From Chloroflexota bacterium (GTDB lineage Bacteria; Chloroflexota; Anaerolineae; Anaerolineales; UBA11858), in contig JAUWEC010000007.1 of assembly GCA_030608465.1 (NCBI GenBank), positions 1 to 33,180 of the forward strand: a DNA stretch of 33,180 bases. Direction: 5' to 3'. Positions 14,984 through 24,560 of the stretch are shown here, piece after piece (position 1 is the first letter of the stretch; every line of letters starts with the position of its first letter). The notes beneath the pieces were generated by a model, which had not been told where the DNA came from, searched no databases, and worked only from the letters and a program-made list of their open reading frames with translations. Made by a program: the position numbers and the translations under genes.

Positions 14984-17779
14984 TTGAGTATACCGGTGAT
15001 CAACCCACTTCTAGAAACCAAACTCTATATTCCCCCTCCCCGATCTGCATGGGTTCCACGCCAGCGTTTGATTAAACAATTGAACGATGGAACGGATTTA
15101 AAGTTAACTCTGATCTCTGCTCCAGCGGGATTTGGGAAAACAACATTTCTGAGTGCCTGGGTCGCACAAAGTAAGCGCCCAGTTGCCTGGGTATCTCTAG
15201 ATAAAAATGACAACGATTTACATCGTTTCTTGGGATATCTGCTCACAGCTCTTCAACGAATTAATAGGGACATTGGTAAATCAGCCCAATCGATGCTCCA
15301 CTCGCCTCAAATTTCCCCCTCCGATATTTTGTTATCCGGGTTGATCAATGAAATTGCAAATACTCCGGAACCCTTCACACTGGTGCTTGATGATTATCAT
15401 GAGATTATTGATAAGCAAGTTCATGAATTAATCACATTGATCCTGGATGATCAGCCGTCCCAGATGCATCTAGTCATCTCCAGCCGCGCAGACCCCCCCT
15501 GGCCTCTGGCCAGGTTGCGAGGGAGCGGAGAGTTGAGTGAAATACGCGCCGATGACCTGCGCTTTACAACCCGGGAAACGGCGACATTCCTGGACAATGT
15601 TTTGGGTTTTTCCCTCGTATCTGAGGATATTGATACGTTGGAGAATCGTACCGAAGGCTGGATCGCGGGATTAAAAATGGCCGCGCTCTCAATGAAAGGA
15701 CGAAAAGATGTATCGGGCTTCATCAAGTCCTTCAGCGGCAGCCATCGTTTCGTTTTGGACTACCTGGTCGAGGAGGTGCTCGATCAGCAATCCAGCGACA
15801 TCCAGGAATTCTTGCTTTTTACTTCCATCCTTAAGCGGATGACCGCTCCGTTATGCAATTCCGTAATAGGAAGGGATGACAGTCATTTGATCCTGGCTCA
15901 ACTCGAACAGGCCAATCTGTTTCTGGTTCACCTGGACGACGAGCGGACTTGGTATCGATATCATCAGCTCTTTGCAGATTTACTGCGCAGCCGTGTAAAG
16001 CATGCCCAGCCTGACCTGATACCCGCTTTGCATCGCAGGGCAAGCGAGTGGTATGAAAAGGCTGAGCTTGTCGAAGAAGCGGTAGTTCACGCTAATGCTG
16101 GCGGAGATTATAAGCGAGCCGCGCATCTGATTGAGCAGAATGCCATGCAAATGATTATCCGCGGCAAACACCCCGTCGTATATAGATGGCTTGAGGAACT
16201 GCCGGATGAGCTGGTTCGGGCACGGCCCTGGCTGTGTGTCTATCATGCCTGGATGCGGTATTGGAGTGGCATGAGGGAAGAAGTAGAAGAATGCCTGCAG
16301 AATGCTGAACAGGCGCTTGCAAGCACACTATCGCTGTCCGAGTTTAAGAAAAGATCCGCAAAAAACCCATTTCTAACGGAAATTGAGAAGCCTGACATAC
16401 AAAGTCCCCGGCCGGTGGGAGAGGGGAGCGAAGCCGAAAGGAAGCACATAGCCGGATACATTGCTGCCATCCGAGCCCATAATGCCCTGAACAGCGAAAA
16501 AATTCCGCGTGCTTTGGAAATGGCCGAGCAGGCTGTTGAACTCCTGCCAGAAAGGGATTACATGCGGAGCCTGGTCGGTATTGTCCTGGGAGCGGCATAT
16601 GGAAGCCAGGGCGACATTATGGCTGCTCGGCTAGCCTATGCTGAGGCCAGTGAGATTGCCCAGAAATACAGCCATCAAATAATAAGTGTATCGGCTGCCA
16701 CTTACCTGGGAATGGAGCAGGCAAAGCAAGCTCTGCTCCAGGAAGCTTTTGGAACCTACCGTGAGGCACTTGAACTGGCAGTTGGCCCTGATGAAAAGCA
16801 ATTGCCTATTGCCGGGTTCCCCTTGGTGAAACTGGGTGATTTATCACGCGAATGGAATGATTTGGAGGCTGCAAGCAGGGACTTGGAAAAAGGGGTTGAG
16901 GTTTGCGCCCAGTGGGGGCAAACTGATTTCCTGGCTGATGGTTATGTTGCCCTCTCGAGACTTCAACTGGCGGGGGGGAATCTAGGGGACGCACTCAATA
17001 CCCTTCAGAGAGTAGAACGTCTCGTACACAGAGTAGAAGTTGACAAATTTATCATCTGCTGGCTGGATGAGTGCCGCCTCCGGTTATGGCTGTCTGAAGG
17101 GAATCTGGCAGCAGCAGTCCATTGGGCGCAGATGAGTGGATTGAGAGTGGACGGCGATTTGAGTTATCATCACGATTTAGACCATATTAATTTAGCGCGG
17201 GTGCTGATTGCCCAAGGCAGGCAGCACCCATCGGGAACTTTCCTGGAGGAAGCACTGGAGTTATTGGCCCGGCTTTTGGCAGCCGCAGAAAAGGCAGGAT
17301 GGATCCATCAGGAGATCAAGATCCTGATCCTGCAAGCACTGGCGCACCAGTCAGCCGGCGATAAAGAAGAAGCATTAACCGCATTGGCCCAAGCCTTATC
17401 GCGAGCTGAACCGGGAGGTTATGTGCGCACCTTCATAGATGAGGGTATACCTATGGGCAAAATACTGCGGCAAGCAGTTGCGCGGGGAATCGCGGTGGGC
17501 TACGCCGGAAAGTTGCTAGCAGCCTTGGAAGAAGAGACAGAAGGCAAATCGCGAAAGATTAAATCGACTTCCTCCTCTTACCTGGTCGAACCTCTCTCCA
17601 AGCGCGAGCTTGAGGTGCTGAGACTGTTGACCACACACCTTTCAAGTCCGGAGATTGCCAGCGAACTTGTTATTTCCAAGAATACAGTTCGCTCACATAT
17701 CAAGCGTATCTACAGCAAACTGAATGTCCACAACCGAAGGGATGCAATTACGCGGGCTGAGGAGCTCGAATTACTATAG
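14984..17779 (+). CDS. Large ATP-binding LuxR family regulator (LAL/MalT-like)
   Basis: 931 residues. The N terminus (LLETKLYIPPPR) and P-loop SAPAGFGKTT at 45-54 are typical of MalT-like STAND ATPases; LVLDDYHEI at about 138-146 is the Walker B region. The middle (about 360-830) is helical, TPR-like, and probably senses a ligand. The C terminus (about 870-931) is a LuxR/GerE helix-turn-helix: LSKRELEVLRLL, SSPEIASELVISKNTVRSHIKRIYSKL. It should be a ligand- and ATP-dependent transcription activator. The start is non-ATG: TTG at 14984, or GTG at 14996, neither with a clear ribosome binding site. Small genes and an amidohydrolase lie downstream and may be its targets. Confidence 0.92.
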   Translation: MSIPVINPLLETKLYIPPPRSAWVPRQRLIKQLNDGTDLKLTLISAPAGFGKTTFLSAWVAQSKRPVAWVSLDKNDNDLHRFLGYLLTALQRINRDIGKSAQSMLHSPQISPSDILLSGLINEIANTPEPFTLVLDDYHEIIDKQVHELITLILDDQPSQMHLVISSRADPPWPLARLRGSGELSEIRADDLRFTTRETATFLDNVLGFSLVSEDIDTLENRTEGWIAGLKMAALSMKGRKDVSGFIKSFSGSHRFVLDYLVEEVLDQQSSDIQEFLLFTSILKRMTAPLCNSVIGRDDSHLILAQLEQANLFLVHLDDERTWYRYHQLFADLLRSRVKHAQPDLIPALHRRASEWYEKAELVEEAVVHANAGGDYKRAAHLIEQNAMQMIIRGKHPVVYRWLEELPDELVRARPWLCVYHAWMRYWSGMREEVEECLQNAEQALASTLSLSEFKKRSAKNPFLTEIEKPDIQSPRPVGEGSEAERKHIAGYIAAIRAHNALNSEKIPRALEMAEQAVELLPERDYMRSLVGIVLGAAYGSQGDIMAARLAYAEASEIAQKYSHQIISVSAATYLGMEQAKQALLQEAFGTYREALELAVGPDEKQLPIAGFPLVKLGDLSREWNDLEAASRDLEKGVEVCAQWGQTDFLADGYVALSRLQLAGGNLGDALNTLQRVERLVHRVEVDKFIICWLDECRLRLWLSEGNLAAAVHWAQMSGLRVDGDLSYHHDLDHINLARVLIAQGRQHPSGTFLEEALELLARLLAAAEKAGWIHQEIKILILQALAHQSAGDKEEALTALAQALSRAEPGGYVRTFIDEGIPMGKILRQAVARGIAVGYAGKLLAALEEETEGKSRKIKSTSSSYLVEPLSKRELEVLRLLTTHLSSPEIASELVISKNTVRSHIKRIYSKLNVHNRRDAITRAEELELL

Positions 17780-17794
17780 TCCTTCCTCCCTTTC

Positions 17795-17834
17795 ATCCTC
17801 ATCTTCCTTCGCCTAACACGCGGAGGATTTTTTT
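17795..17834 (+). terminator. Possible terminator after the LuxR-type regulator
   Basis: ATCCTC (17795-17800) can pair with GAGGAT (17823-17828) over a long loop, followed by seven T residues. The large loop makes it weaker than the other terminators here. Confidence 0.4.
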
Positions 17835-17872
17835 ATCTCTCGGATGGACCTCCCTGTCAGCTTAGCGGGGTT

Positions 17873-17919
17873 GTGAAATCACCTACCCCATTCACCCACT
17901 TTTAGTGATGACAACTCAC
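17873..17919. promoter_or_regulatory. Cluster of GTGA/TCAC half-sites
   Basis: Five copies of TCAC or its complement GTGA occur within 47 bases: GTGA 17873, TCAC 17879, TCAC 17892, GTGA 17905, TCAC 17916. Several form short inverted pairs (GTGA-aa-TCAC). The cluster lies between the LuxR-type regulator and the next small gene, where an operator for that regulator would be expected. Confidence 0.35.
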
Positions 17920-18003
17920 CCGGTTGAGGACTATTCTTCAGGTACAGCAGAGCGGGTAAAGAAAACCGACCACATTGAGCAAGAATTTCACATGGAGGCA
18001 CAG

Positions 18004-18231
18004 ATGATGACCGATGGTCGAAATCTAAACAAACCGGCTATCTATCTAATCAGGGTAGAAGCGAATCTCGACATGAAATGGTCAGACTGGTTCGACGGTT
18101 TCACAATCACCCCGCTGAGAAACCATGAAACATCTCTAACCGGATTGGTTGCCGATCAAGCTGCTTTACATGGCCTGCTGGGCAAGATCCGCGATTTGGG
18201 TCTGCCCTTACTGCTGGTCAAACGAATGTGA
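18004..18231 (+). CDS. Small conserved hypothetical protein linked to LuxR-type regulators
   Basis: About 75 residues. The start at 18004 (or the ATG at 18007) follows GGAGG at 17994-17998; longer frames from 17905 lack this. The core reads as YLIRVEANLDMKWSDWFDGF, then TGLVADQAALHGLLGKIRDL. I recall this as a frequent Chloroflexota and actinobacterial small protein (WSDWFDG ... DQAALHGLL) found near signalling and regulator genes, function unknown. The helix at the end suggests a small alpha/beta fold. Its position just after the regulator and the repeat cluster hints at shared control. Confidence 0.7.
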   Translation: MMTDGRNLNKPAIYLIRVEANLDMKWSDWFDGFTITPLRNHETSLTGLVADQAALHGLLGKIRDLGLPLLLVKRM

Positions 18232-18250
18232 GCAGAGACTGAACACGATC

Positions 18251-18355
18251 ATGAGCAAATTCCTGGATGAGCGGACAGATCCCAAACTTGTCCTGACCAT
18301 CGACGTATTTTTTAAAGGAGGAAAAACAACTCAAGTAAATTGGGAGGTGAAATAA
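18251..18355 (+). CDS. Very small ORF, possible gene
   Basis: Thirty-four codons from ATG 18251, 19 bases after the preceding gene. The product starts MSKFLDERTDPKLVLT and ends in a Lys/Gly-rich stretch and NWEVK. The ribosome binding site is poor. It could be a short peptide gene or the leftover of a longer one; there is no family support. Confidence 0.25.
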   Translation: MSKFLDERTDPKLVLTIDVFFKGGKTTQVNWEVK

Positions 18356-18444
18356 GATAACACGATGCCACTGAGACACATGTCAATATCTAAAAAATGC
18401 TGTCTGAATTTAAGAAACTTTCGATAAATAAAAGGAGAAACATC

Positions 18445-18636
18445 ATGAAGGAAAATCAAGTTAAATTGCTGCCTCGTTGGGTATTCCTGTTCATATCTGT
18501 AGGTACATCCTGGGCTTCAGGACTTTATCTGGGGATGCAAATGGTTGAGGGCACTTCAACAGCATATCTGATCCGCATCATCGGATTTGGTGCCCTTGCT
18601 TTAGTGATGGCATGGGGGGCATACTCTAATCACTGA
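18445..18636 (+). CDS. Small two-helix membrane protein, function unknown
   Basis: Sixty-three residues from ATG 18445, with AAAGGAG 9-15 bases upstream deciding the start over an in-frame ATG at 18397. Hydrophobic segments lie at about residues 12-31 and 41-58, separated by a polar stretch. No family recognised. It belongs to the cluster of small genes behind the LuxR-type regulator. Confidence 0.6.
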   Translation: MKENQVKLLPRWVFLFISVGTSWASGLYLGMQMVEGTSTAYLIRIIGFGALALVMAWGAYSNH

Positions 18637-18757
18637 GTTATTTAATATCTCTGGCTATGGTTTCCGCTGCGAACGACTTAGGGGAATCCAAAGCCAAGAA
18701 TGGACAACTTCCGAAATTGAGTGGGCATGCTAGAAATATTGTCTTGAACTATAAGGT

Positions 18758-18774
18758 ATCCCTTAAAAAGGGAT
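18758..18774. promoter_or_regulatory. Perfect 7-bp hairpin in the leader of the amidohydrolase gene
   Basis: ATCCCTT (18758-18764) and AAGGGAT (18768-18774) flank an AAA loop, about 12 bases before the AAGGAG ribosome binding site. It may be an operator or a structure affecting translation. TATAAG at 18750-18755 could be a -10 element. Confidence 0.35.
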
Positions 18775-18803
18775 CTGGTGAAAGATAAGGAGAATTGGGA
18801 GCA

Positions 18804-20255
18804 ATGAAAAAGATCATTTGGGCGATGACGTGGTTGTTTATACTTGGCGCCATACTGTCAGGTTGTTTGGTGGAAGAGCAGGTCAATCCACAGCAGATTT
18901 CAGATCTGGGGTATACGGCTTTCATCCACGTTAATATGGTTCCCATGATTAGCGAGATCATCATAAAGGATCAGACCGTACTCGTTAAGGGGGATCGGAT
19001 CATCGCCGTTGGTCCTGGGAGAAGTGTAACGATACCAGAGAATGCCACGGTCATCGATGGAGAGGGAGCCTACCTCATGCCTGGCCTGGCGGATATGCAT
19101 ATGCACACCAGCCAGGATTGGGATACAAACGCGTGGCCGGTGTCGCCTCTCGTTCTTTATCTTGCCAATGGCGTGACCACAATCCGAGATTTTGGTCCAT
19201 CAGGGGAAGTTTTAACGTACGCACTCGAATGGCGAAATCAGATTAAGGCTGGGAGCCGCGTAGGACCCACAATCTATGCTTCCGGTAGAATTCTTTTCGC
19301 CAGCCCTTTAGGCGGTCCCCAGGGTCTCGTTCGGGAGAACCACGATCTTGGTTTCGATTTCCTCAAGCTCTATTCCTACCTGTCTCCGGAAGACGCGCGC
19401 GAGGCTCTGACAACAGCTAAAGAGCTCGAAATGTACAGCTCGGGTCATGTGCCTTATGCCATAGGGCTGGAGAACATATTGGCCGCCGGTATGGACGAGA
19501 TTGCACATGTTGAGGAGCTGCTGTTCGCGTTCATCGAATATGATCGGAAACAGCAACTTGCCCCTGATGCATGGCTGAGCTATCTAATCAAATCGGCCAT
19601 GGAGCAATTCGATTTCGCTTCAGGTTTTGATGAAGCTGAGTTTGCCTATTTGCATGCGGAGACCATGCAGCATATCCTCGAGGTGTTGAGCACATATGGA
19701 ACTCCATTATGTACCACGATGGTGGTCGACGATGTAATTTCGCAAAAATTGTTTGAGCTGGAAGCTTTCCTCGCCCGCCCCGAGATCGGTTTTCTCCCAA
19801 CGACCTACCTTGATCTTCTACTGCTCGGCGAAGAAAAACATCTAGTTCAATTCAGAGGGATTGAGGATCTGGCGGTTTATAAATACGACATCGATCGCTG
19901 GCTGCTTACCGAATTGCATCAAGCGGAAGTTCCTCTATTATTAGGGACCGACTCAGGAATTTTGGCGATTGTCCCTGGATATTCCATCCACGATGAGCTG
20001 CAAATCCTGGTAGAAAATGGGTTTTCACCCTATGAGGCCATTAAGACCGGGACGGTCAACGCTGCCGATGTCATCGAAGCGATGGTTGGGGAGGGTAATT
20101 TTGGGACAATCGAGGTGGGACAAAGGGCGGATTTGATCTTAGTGAATAACAATCCCTTGGAAGACGTCGCGAATATTAAAGACCCTCACGGGGTTATGGC
20201 AGCTGGCAGGTGGTATTCGAGGGAAGAACTCTCCCAGATGATTGCTCTTGAGTAA
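18804..20255 (+). CDS. Amidohydrolase-superfamily lipoprotein
   Basis: 483 residues. I chose ATG 18804 over TTG 18795 because AAGGAG would be too close to the latter. A lipoprotein signal ends in LSGC (Cys21), so the enzyme acts outside the membrane. The metal-binding HMH motif is at His99/His101 (GLADMHMHT). Later ligands are present: a Lys near 186 (FLKLYS), His near 214 (SSGHVP), His near 233 (IAHVEE) and Asp near 383 (LLGTDSG). The C-terminal segment GTIEVGQRADLILVNNNPLEDV is typical of imidazolonepropionase/dipeptidase-like amidohydrolases. It probably hydrolyses a cyclic amide or dipeptide; the substrate is unknown. Confidence 0.9.
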   Translation: MKKIIWAMTWLFILGAILSGCLVEEQVNPQQISDLGYTAFIHVNMVPMISEIIIKDQTVLVKGDRIIAVGPGRSVTIPENATVIDGEGAYLMPGLADMHMHTSQDWDTNAWPVSPLVLYLANGVTTIRDFGPSGEVLTYALEWRNQIKAGSRVGPTIYASGRILFASPLGGPQGLVRENHDLGFDFLKLYSYLSPEDAREALTTAKELEMYSSGHVPYAIGLENILAAGMDEIAHVEELLFAFIEYDRKQQLAPDAWLSYLIKSAMEQFDFASGFDEAEFAYLHAETMQHILEVLSTYGTPLCTTMVVDDVISQKLFELEAFLARPEIGFLPTTYLDLLLLGEEKHLVQFRGIEDLAVYKYDIDRWLLTELHQAEVPLLLGTDSGILAIVPGYSIHDELQILVENGFSPYEAIKTGTVNAADVIEAMVGEGNFGTIEVGQRADLILVNNNPLEDVANIKDPHGVMAAGRWYSREELSQMIALE

Positions 20256-20413
20256 TAAATCGAAAGCAACACGAATAATAACTATAAAGAGTGGGTCGAG
20301 AATATGTCATACTACAATAGAGTGATTGATATCCGGATTGAATGCGGGTTTATCATCTCTGATCTGAGAGAAGGGCGGTCTGTTGGGCGACCATTGAAAC
20401 CAGGGAGTTAATT

Positions 20414-20839
20414 ATGACAAGTTTGAAAGAAGAAATTCAAGAAATCATCGACAGGGAAACACAAGCCTGGGATACGCAGGACGTCGAGTTGCTGCTGTCA
20501 ATATTCCATCCGGACATGGTCTGGCCCTGGCCGCCTACCAGGGAAGACCACGATCCGATGAATTGGATAATGATCCTGGGCAAGTTTGACCACCAACGCT
20601 GGAAACATTTTTATCAGCAGTTCTTTAAGGAACACAAACTTGTCCATAATGAAAGGGAGACACTGAGAATAGAGATTTCTAAAGAAGGGGATGGCGCCCT
20701 GGCTGTGGTAGACATTAACACATTATGGGTAGATACCAGGGGGCATGAGGTAAGCTGGCTGGGTCGAGTCTGCAAAGTGTATGCCAAAGTGAGTGAGGGG
20801 TGGAAGATAACGATGCATACCGGAGTATTAAGCTACTAA
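20414..20839 (+). CDS. SnoaL/NTF2-like protein
   Basis: 141 residues with the cone-shaped NTF2-like pattern: an N-terminal helix (EEIQEIIDRETQAWDTQD), LLSIFHPDMVWPWPP, then beta strands ending WLGRVCKVYAKVSEGWKITMHTGVL. Such proteins are small isomerases, binding proteins or immunity-like factors. GGGAG lies 8 bases before the ATG. It is 25 bases upstream of the S66 peptidase and probably the first gene of that operon. A TACAAT -10-like element sits near 20314. Confidence 0.8.
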   Translation: MTSLKEEIQEIIDRETQAWDTQDVELLLSIFHPDMVWPWPPTREDHDPMNWIMILGKFDHQRWKHFYQQFFKEHKLVHNERETLRIEISKEGDGALAVVDINTLWVDTRGHEVSWLGRVCKVYAKVSEGWKITMHTGVLSY

Positions 20840-20864
20840 TGTTACTCAGAGAGGAAAATAAATC

Positions 20865-21950
20865 ATGAAAACTACTATGTTGAAACCGGAAAAACTGCAA
20901 CCTGGCGACAAGGTAGCTACAGTCTCTTTATCCTGGGGTGGGCCAAGAGTGTTCCCCCATCGTTACGAAGCGGGTAAACAGCAGCTGGAGGAAGAATTCG
21001 GAGTGACCGTTGTAGAAATGCCCCATACTTTGAGTGACCCTTCTTGGCTTCAGAACAATCCTCAAGCAAGAGCTGATGATTTAATGCAAGCGTTCGCTGA
21101 CCCGTCTATCAAAGCCGTCATTTCTACCATTGGCGGCGATGACTCGATTCGAATCCTGCCTCTCCTGAATTTAGATGTCATTCGTTCAAATCCCAAGATC
21201 TTTATGGGGTATTCTGACACGACCGCCACCCATCTGGCCTGCTTAAAAGCAGGGTTGGTCTCATTTTACGGACCGGCCATTATGGCAGGGTTTGCCGAGA
21301 ATGGAGGGCTGTTCCCCTATATGGCTGATTCAGTGCATAAAACGCTGTTCTCGTCAGCGCCCATCGGAAAGGTTGCCCCCAATAACGAAGGCTGGACCGT
21401 CGAGTTTCTTGACTGGGCAGATCCTGAGAATCAATCGCGCAAGCGCAAGCTCACTCCATCCACAGGATGGAAATTCCTCCAAGGGAAGGGGGTCCATCGC
21501 GGGCATTTGATTGGCGGCTGCTTTGAAGGGCTGGATTGGCTGCGTGGTACGGATTTTTGGCCTGAGCCTGAAATGTGGCAGGATGCTATCCTGTTCCTGG
21601 AAACATCTGAGGAAGCTCCTTCGCCAAATGAGGTTCTGCGGGGGCTTCGCACTTACGCAGCGATGGGTATTCTGAAGGAACTATCAGGCATCTTGTTCGG
21701 TCGACCAGGGGGGCATGTCCAACCAGAGCAATTCGAGGAATACGATAAGGTCATCTCCCAGGTGATCTCTAATGAGGAAGGCCTGTCAGATTTACCGGTC
21801 ATCACCCAGATGGATTTCGGTCACACCGACCCCATGTTTGTCTTGCCCTACGGTATTCAGGCTGAGATCGATTGCGATGAACAACAGTTCACAATTATCG
21901 AAAGCGCAGTAGGAGAGACTGGAAAACGAGAAAGAGAGCTGGAAAACTGA
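20865..21950 (+). CDS. S66 family peptidase (LD-carboxypeptidase / MccF-like)
   Basis: 361 residues, full length. The family includes LdcA, which trims murein tetrapeptides, and MccF, which cleaves microcin C-type toxins and gives immunity. The catalytic triad is visible: Ser117 in GYSDTT, Glu246 in FLETSEE, His320 in FGHTDPMF. The GILFGRPGG segment (275-283) and lack of a signal peptide fit the cytoplasmic MccF-like branch better than a periplasmic enzyme. The methyltransferase gene starts one base after its stop, and an ABC exporter follows. Its C-terminal tail is duplicated in a pseudogene at 24636. Confidence 0.88.
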   Translation: MKTTMLKPEKLQPGDKVATVSLSWGGPRVFPHRYEAGKQQLEEEFGVTVVEMPHTLSDPSWLQNNPQARADDLMQAFADPSIKAVISTIGGDDSIRILPLLNLDVIRSNPKIFMGYSDTTATHLACLKAGLVSFYGPAIMAGFAENGGLFPYMADSVHKTLFSSAPIGKVAPNNEGWTVEFLDWADPENQSRKRKLTPSTGWKFLQGKGVHRGHLIGGCFEGLDWLRGTDFWPEPEMWQDAILFLETSEEAPSPNEVLRGLRTYAAMGILKELSGILFGRPGGHVQPEQFEEYDKVISQVISNEEGLSDLPVITQMDFGHTDPMFVLPYGIQAEIDCDEQQFTIIESAVGETGKRERELEN

Positions 21951-21951
21951 T

Positions 21952-22761
21952 ATGGAAATTCGAGAATATAACCGCACTGCGTGGGATAAAGAAGTTGAAC
22001 GTGGAAATAAGTGGACAGTTCCGGTCAGCGAGGTGGTGATCGCTGCCGCAAGACAGGGACAATGGGAAATCCTCTTGACGCCTTCGAAGCCGGTTCCCGG
22101 GGATTGGTTCCCTGATTTGGAAGGTCTAGACGTTCTCTGCCTGGCTTCAGAGGGAGGGCAGCAAGGGCCAATCCTCGCTGCGGCTGGAGCAAAGGTAACC
22201 GTCCTCGATAACTCACCCAGGCAGTTGGAGGGGGATCGGCTCGTCGCCGAGCGGCACGCGCTCGACATCACCACAGTTGAGGGTGACATGGCTGACCTTT
22301 CCATGTTCAGCGATCAGAGTTTTGATCTCATCGTTCACCCGGTCTCCAATTGTTTTGTCCCTGATGTCCTCCCAGTGTGGGCAGAGGCATTCCGCGTGTT
22401 GCGTCTTGGGGGAGGACTGCTAGCTGGTTTTTCGAACCCTGTGATTTATCTTTTCGACTATGATCTTGCCGACTGCACAGGCGTCCTCCAGGTCAAGTAT
22501 GCGCTCCCTTACTCTGATTTGACCAGCATTACCGAGGAGGAAAGGCAGCGGGTTATCAAAAAGGGAATACCTCTCGAGTTTAGCCATACACTGGAGGATC
22601 AAATTGGCGGGCAGCTCGACGCCGGCTTGACCCTCACTGGTTTTTTCGAGGACGCTTACCCTGAAGACGAAAACGACCTGCTTACAAACTACATGCCAGC
22701 TTTCATAGCCACGCGAGCGGTAAAGCTGGATCACAAAATAGGAGAGAAGGATCTTACATGA
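21952..22761 (+). CDS. SAM-dependent methyltransferase, class I
   Basis: 269 residues. The S-adenosylmethionine-binding motif I is [21 protein letters not shown] at 60-80, with acidic Asp86 in VTVLDNSP and a later [11 protein letters not shown]. The N-terminal [20 protein letters not shown] and the C-terminal [10 protein letters not shown] are typical of a widespread small-molecule methyltransferase family. The usual ASGGGQQ is ASEGGQQ here. The acceptor is unknown. It overlaps the ABC ATPase start by ATGA, so it is translated as part of the peptidase-methyltransferase-exporter unit. Confidence 0.88.
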   Translation: MEIREYNRTAWDKEVERGNKWTVPVSEVVIAAARQGQWEILLTPSKPVPGDWFPDLEGLDVLCLASEGGQQGPILAAAGAKVTVLDNSPRQLEGDRLVAERHALDITTVEGDMADLSMFSDQSFDLIVHPVSNCFVPDVLPVWAEAFRVLRLGGGLLAGFSNPVIYLFDYDLADCTGVLQVKYALPYSDLTSITEEERQRVIKKGIPLEFSHTLEDQIGGQLDAGLTLTGFFEDAYPEDENDLLTNYMPAFIATRAVKLDHKIGEKDLT

Positions 22762-23693
22762 CTGATATAGCTATTCGTATCGAGAACATCACTCGTGACT
22801 TCGAGACAGGAAGAGCTGTGGATGACATCTCATTGGAAGTGCCTTCCGGTATCATCTTCGGCTTCCTGGGTCCCAACGGCGCGGGTAAGACCACTACCAT
22901 CAATCTGCTGCTGGGTTTGCTGGAGCCGACCAGCGGGCGAGCCGAGGTGCTGGGCTTCGATACCCGTACCCAAGCGAACGAGGTCCGCACCCACACTGGA
23001 GCACTGCTCGAACACCCTGGTCTCTATGAACAATTGAGCGCCGAGGACAACCTGGAGTTCTACGGTCGGATTTGGTGTATGCCGGAGAACGAACGGAGGG
23101 CTCGTATCAAAGAACTGCTCACCCACATGGGGGTGTGGGAGAGACGAAAAGAACGGGTGGGGACGTGGAGCAAAGGGATGAAGCAGAAACTAGCCCTGGG
23201 TAGGTCCATGCTTCACCGTCCATCCCTGGTCTTCCTGGACGAGCCGACAGCTGGCCTCGATGTGGTCGCTGCGACGGCAGTCCGCGACGATCTGGAAACC
23301 CTGACCGCCCGCGAAGGGGTGACAGTCTTTTTGACCACCCACAACATGGCGGAGGCAGAGAGATTGTGCGAACAGGTGGCAGTGATCCGTGATGGCGAAC
23401 TGGTGGCGATTGGCCACCCCGATGAGTTGCGAGCACGAGCTGGCGATCCTGGTTTAGAGATCTTGGGGCATGGGTTCGAAGATAATGTGTTGAACCTGCT
23501 GCGAACGCACCCAAATGTAGTTGCCGCTGAATTGCTAAACGAAGAACACTTGACCATTGACCTGCGCGAAGGTATGAACGCTGCTCCACTGGTTAGCCTA
23601 GTGGTAAGTGCAGGTGTCCAGGTGGAAGAGGTTCGTCGGAGTAAAGCAAGCCTGGAAGAAGTTTTCTTGACTTTGATGGAGGAAGAAAGATGA
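22758..23693 (+). CDS. ABC transporter ATP-binding protein (ABC-2 / drug-export type)
   Basis: 311 residues. Walker A is GPNGAGKTT at 38-46, the signature [11 protein letters not shown] follows, and Walker B with the D-loop is [12 protein letters not shown]; His is in TTHNMAEAE. The C-terminal extension (about 220-311) is typical of BcrA/NatA-like ATPases serving ABC-2 permeases. AGGAG precedes the ATG and the start overlaps the methyltransferase stop. This gene is visibly more G+C-rich than the genes around 24-27 kb, which may mean separate acquisition. Substrate unknown; export of a drug, peptide or lipid is likely. Confidence 0.94.
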   Translation: MTDIAIRIENITRDFETGRAVDDISLEVPSGIIFGFLGPNGAGKTTTINLLLGLLEPTSGRAEVLGFDTRTQANEVRTHTGALLEHPGLYEQLSAEDNLEFYGRIWCMPENERRARIKELLTHMGVWERRKERVGTWSKGMKQKLALGRSMLHRPSLVFLDEPTAGLDVVAATAVRDDLETLTAREGVTVFLTTHNMAEAERLCEQVAVIRDGELVAIGHPDELRARAGDPGLEILGHGFEDNVLNLLRTHPNVVAAELLNEEHLTIDLREGMNAAPLVSLVVSAGVQVEEVRRSKASLEEVFLTLMEEER

Positions 23694-24439
23694 GGTTTAA
23701 CGATATCTGGACAGTGATGTGGAAGGAAATGAAAGGCCTGCTCCGTTACCAGGGAAGTCGAACCAGATCCCTGTTGGGCTTTTTAATCCCAATGGTTATG
23801 CTGGGAATCTATCTTCCCTTGCAAATCGGACGCGCTTTGGTGGAAGGGCCCTGGTCGCTCCTGATCTCTGTGTTTATCCCTATGATGATGGTGGGGATGA
23901 CGATTCCCGAATCATTTGCTGGCGAACGGGAAAGGCATACACTGGAAACGCTGCTGGCCAGCCGCCTGACGGACCGGGCTATCCTTTTTGGCAAAATCGC
24001 AGTGTCGGTGGGTTATTCGTGGGGAATCACGCTGATGCTTCTCCTTGTGAGCCTGGTGATGGTAAATGTCATCCACTGGGATGGCCAGGTATTGTTCTAC
24101 ACCCCAATTATGACTCTGGCCAATGTGGCTATAAGCCTGCTCTTGGCAATCCTCGTGGCAGGCATCGGCGTCCTGAAATCACTGCGAGCCGCGACTGTAC
24201 AAGAGGCTCAACAGAGCTTGATGACTTCTACCCTGTTTCCTCTCGTGCTTCTGCAGATGATTCCTCTCTTGCTGCTTAACCTGGTGCCGGATGGCAAAGC
24301 GCTGCTTATAAAACTGGTGGATGCTGCCAATCCCCCCCAGATCATTCTTATTGTCATGACCGTTCTGGTTGTGTTGGATCTGGTATTGCTTGTGACCGCG
24401 ATGGTTCGCTTCCAACGAGCGCGGTTGATTCTTGATTGA
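23690..24439 (+). CDS. ABC-2 type transporter permease
   Basis: 249 residues with about six membrane helices (near 28-48, 57-77, 105-128, 137-163, 178-199 and 217-241). The motif PESFAGERERHTLETLLASRLTD after the second helix is characteristic of ABC-2 permeases. Its ATG overlaps the ATPase stop (ATGA), with GGAGGAAG upstream, so the two are made together. It forms the membrane half of the exporter, probably as a dimer. The downstream graveyard begins right at its stop codon. Confidence 0.92.
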   Translation: MRFNDIWTVMWKEMKGLLRYQGSRTRSLLGFLIPMVMLGIYLPLQIGRALVEGPWSLLISVFIPMMMVGMTIPESFAGERERHTLETLLASRLTDRAILFGKIAVSVGYSWGITLMLLLVSLVMVNVIHWDGQVLFYTPIMTLANVAISLLLAILVAGIGVLKSLRAATVQEAQQSLMTSTLFPLVLLQMIPLLLLNLVPDGKALLIKLVDAANPPQIILIVMTVLVVLDLVLLVTAMVRFQRARLILD

Positions 24440-24539
24440 GACAGAGAAGTATGATCCCAGCTTTCCGCTGGCGTTCAAGATGGAGGAACTATTTAGAAGA
24501 ACCATTAAGGAAATTTTTAAACCAGATAATGTGGCGTGA
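24429..24539 (+). pseudogene. C-terminal fragment of an unrecognised gene
   Basis: About 36 codons read through without a start: ETEKYDPSFPLAFKMEELFRR at the front, then TIKEIFKPDNVA and a stop. Composition and codon choice look protein-like, but the frame overlaps the permease end and has no usable initiation site. It directly precedes three further gene tails, so a decayed remnant is the most economical reading. Confidence 0.35.
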
Positions 24540-24560
24540 ACAAAACCAGTGCAAATTTTT

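Noticed and set aside
23119-23589. 156-codon minus-strand frame inside the ABC ATPase
   Set aside because: G+C-rich coding DNA readily leaves open antisense frames; the Walker motifs fix the true frame.
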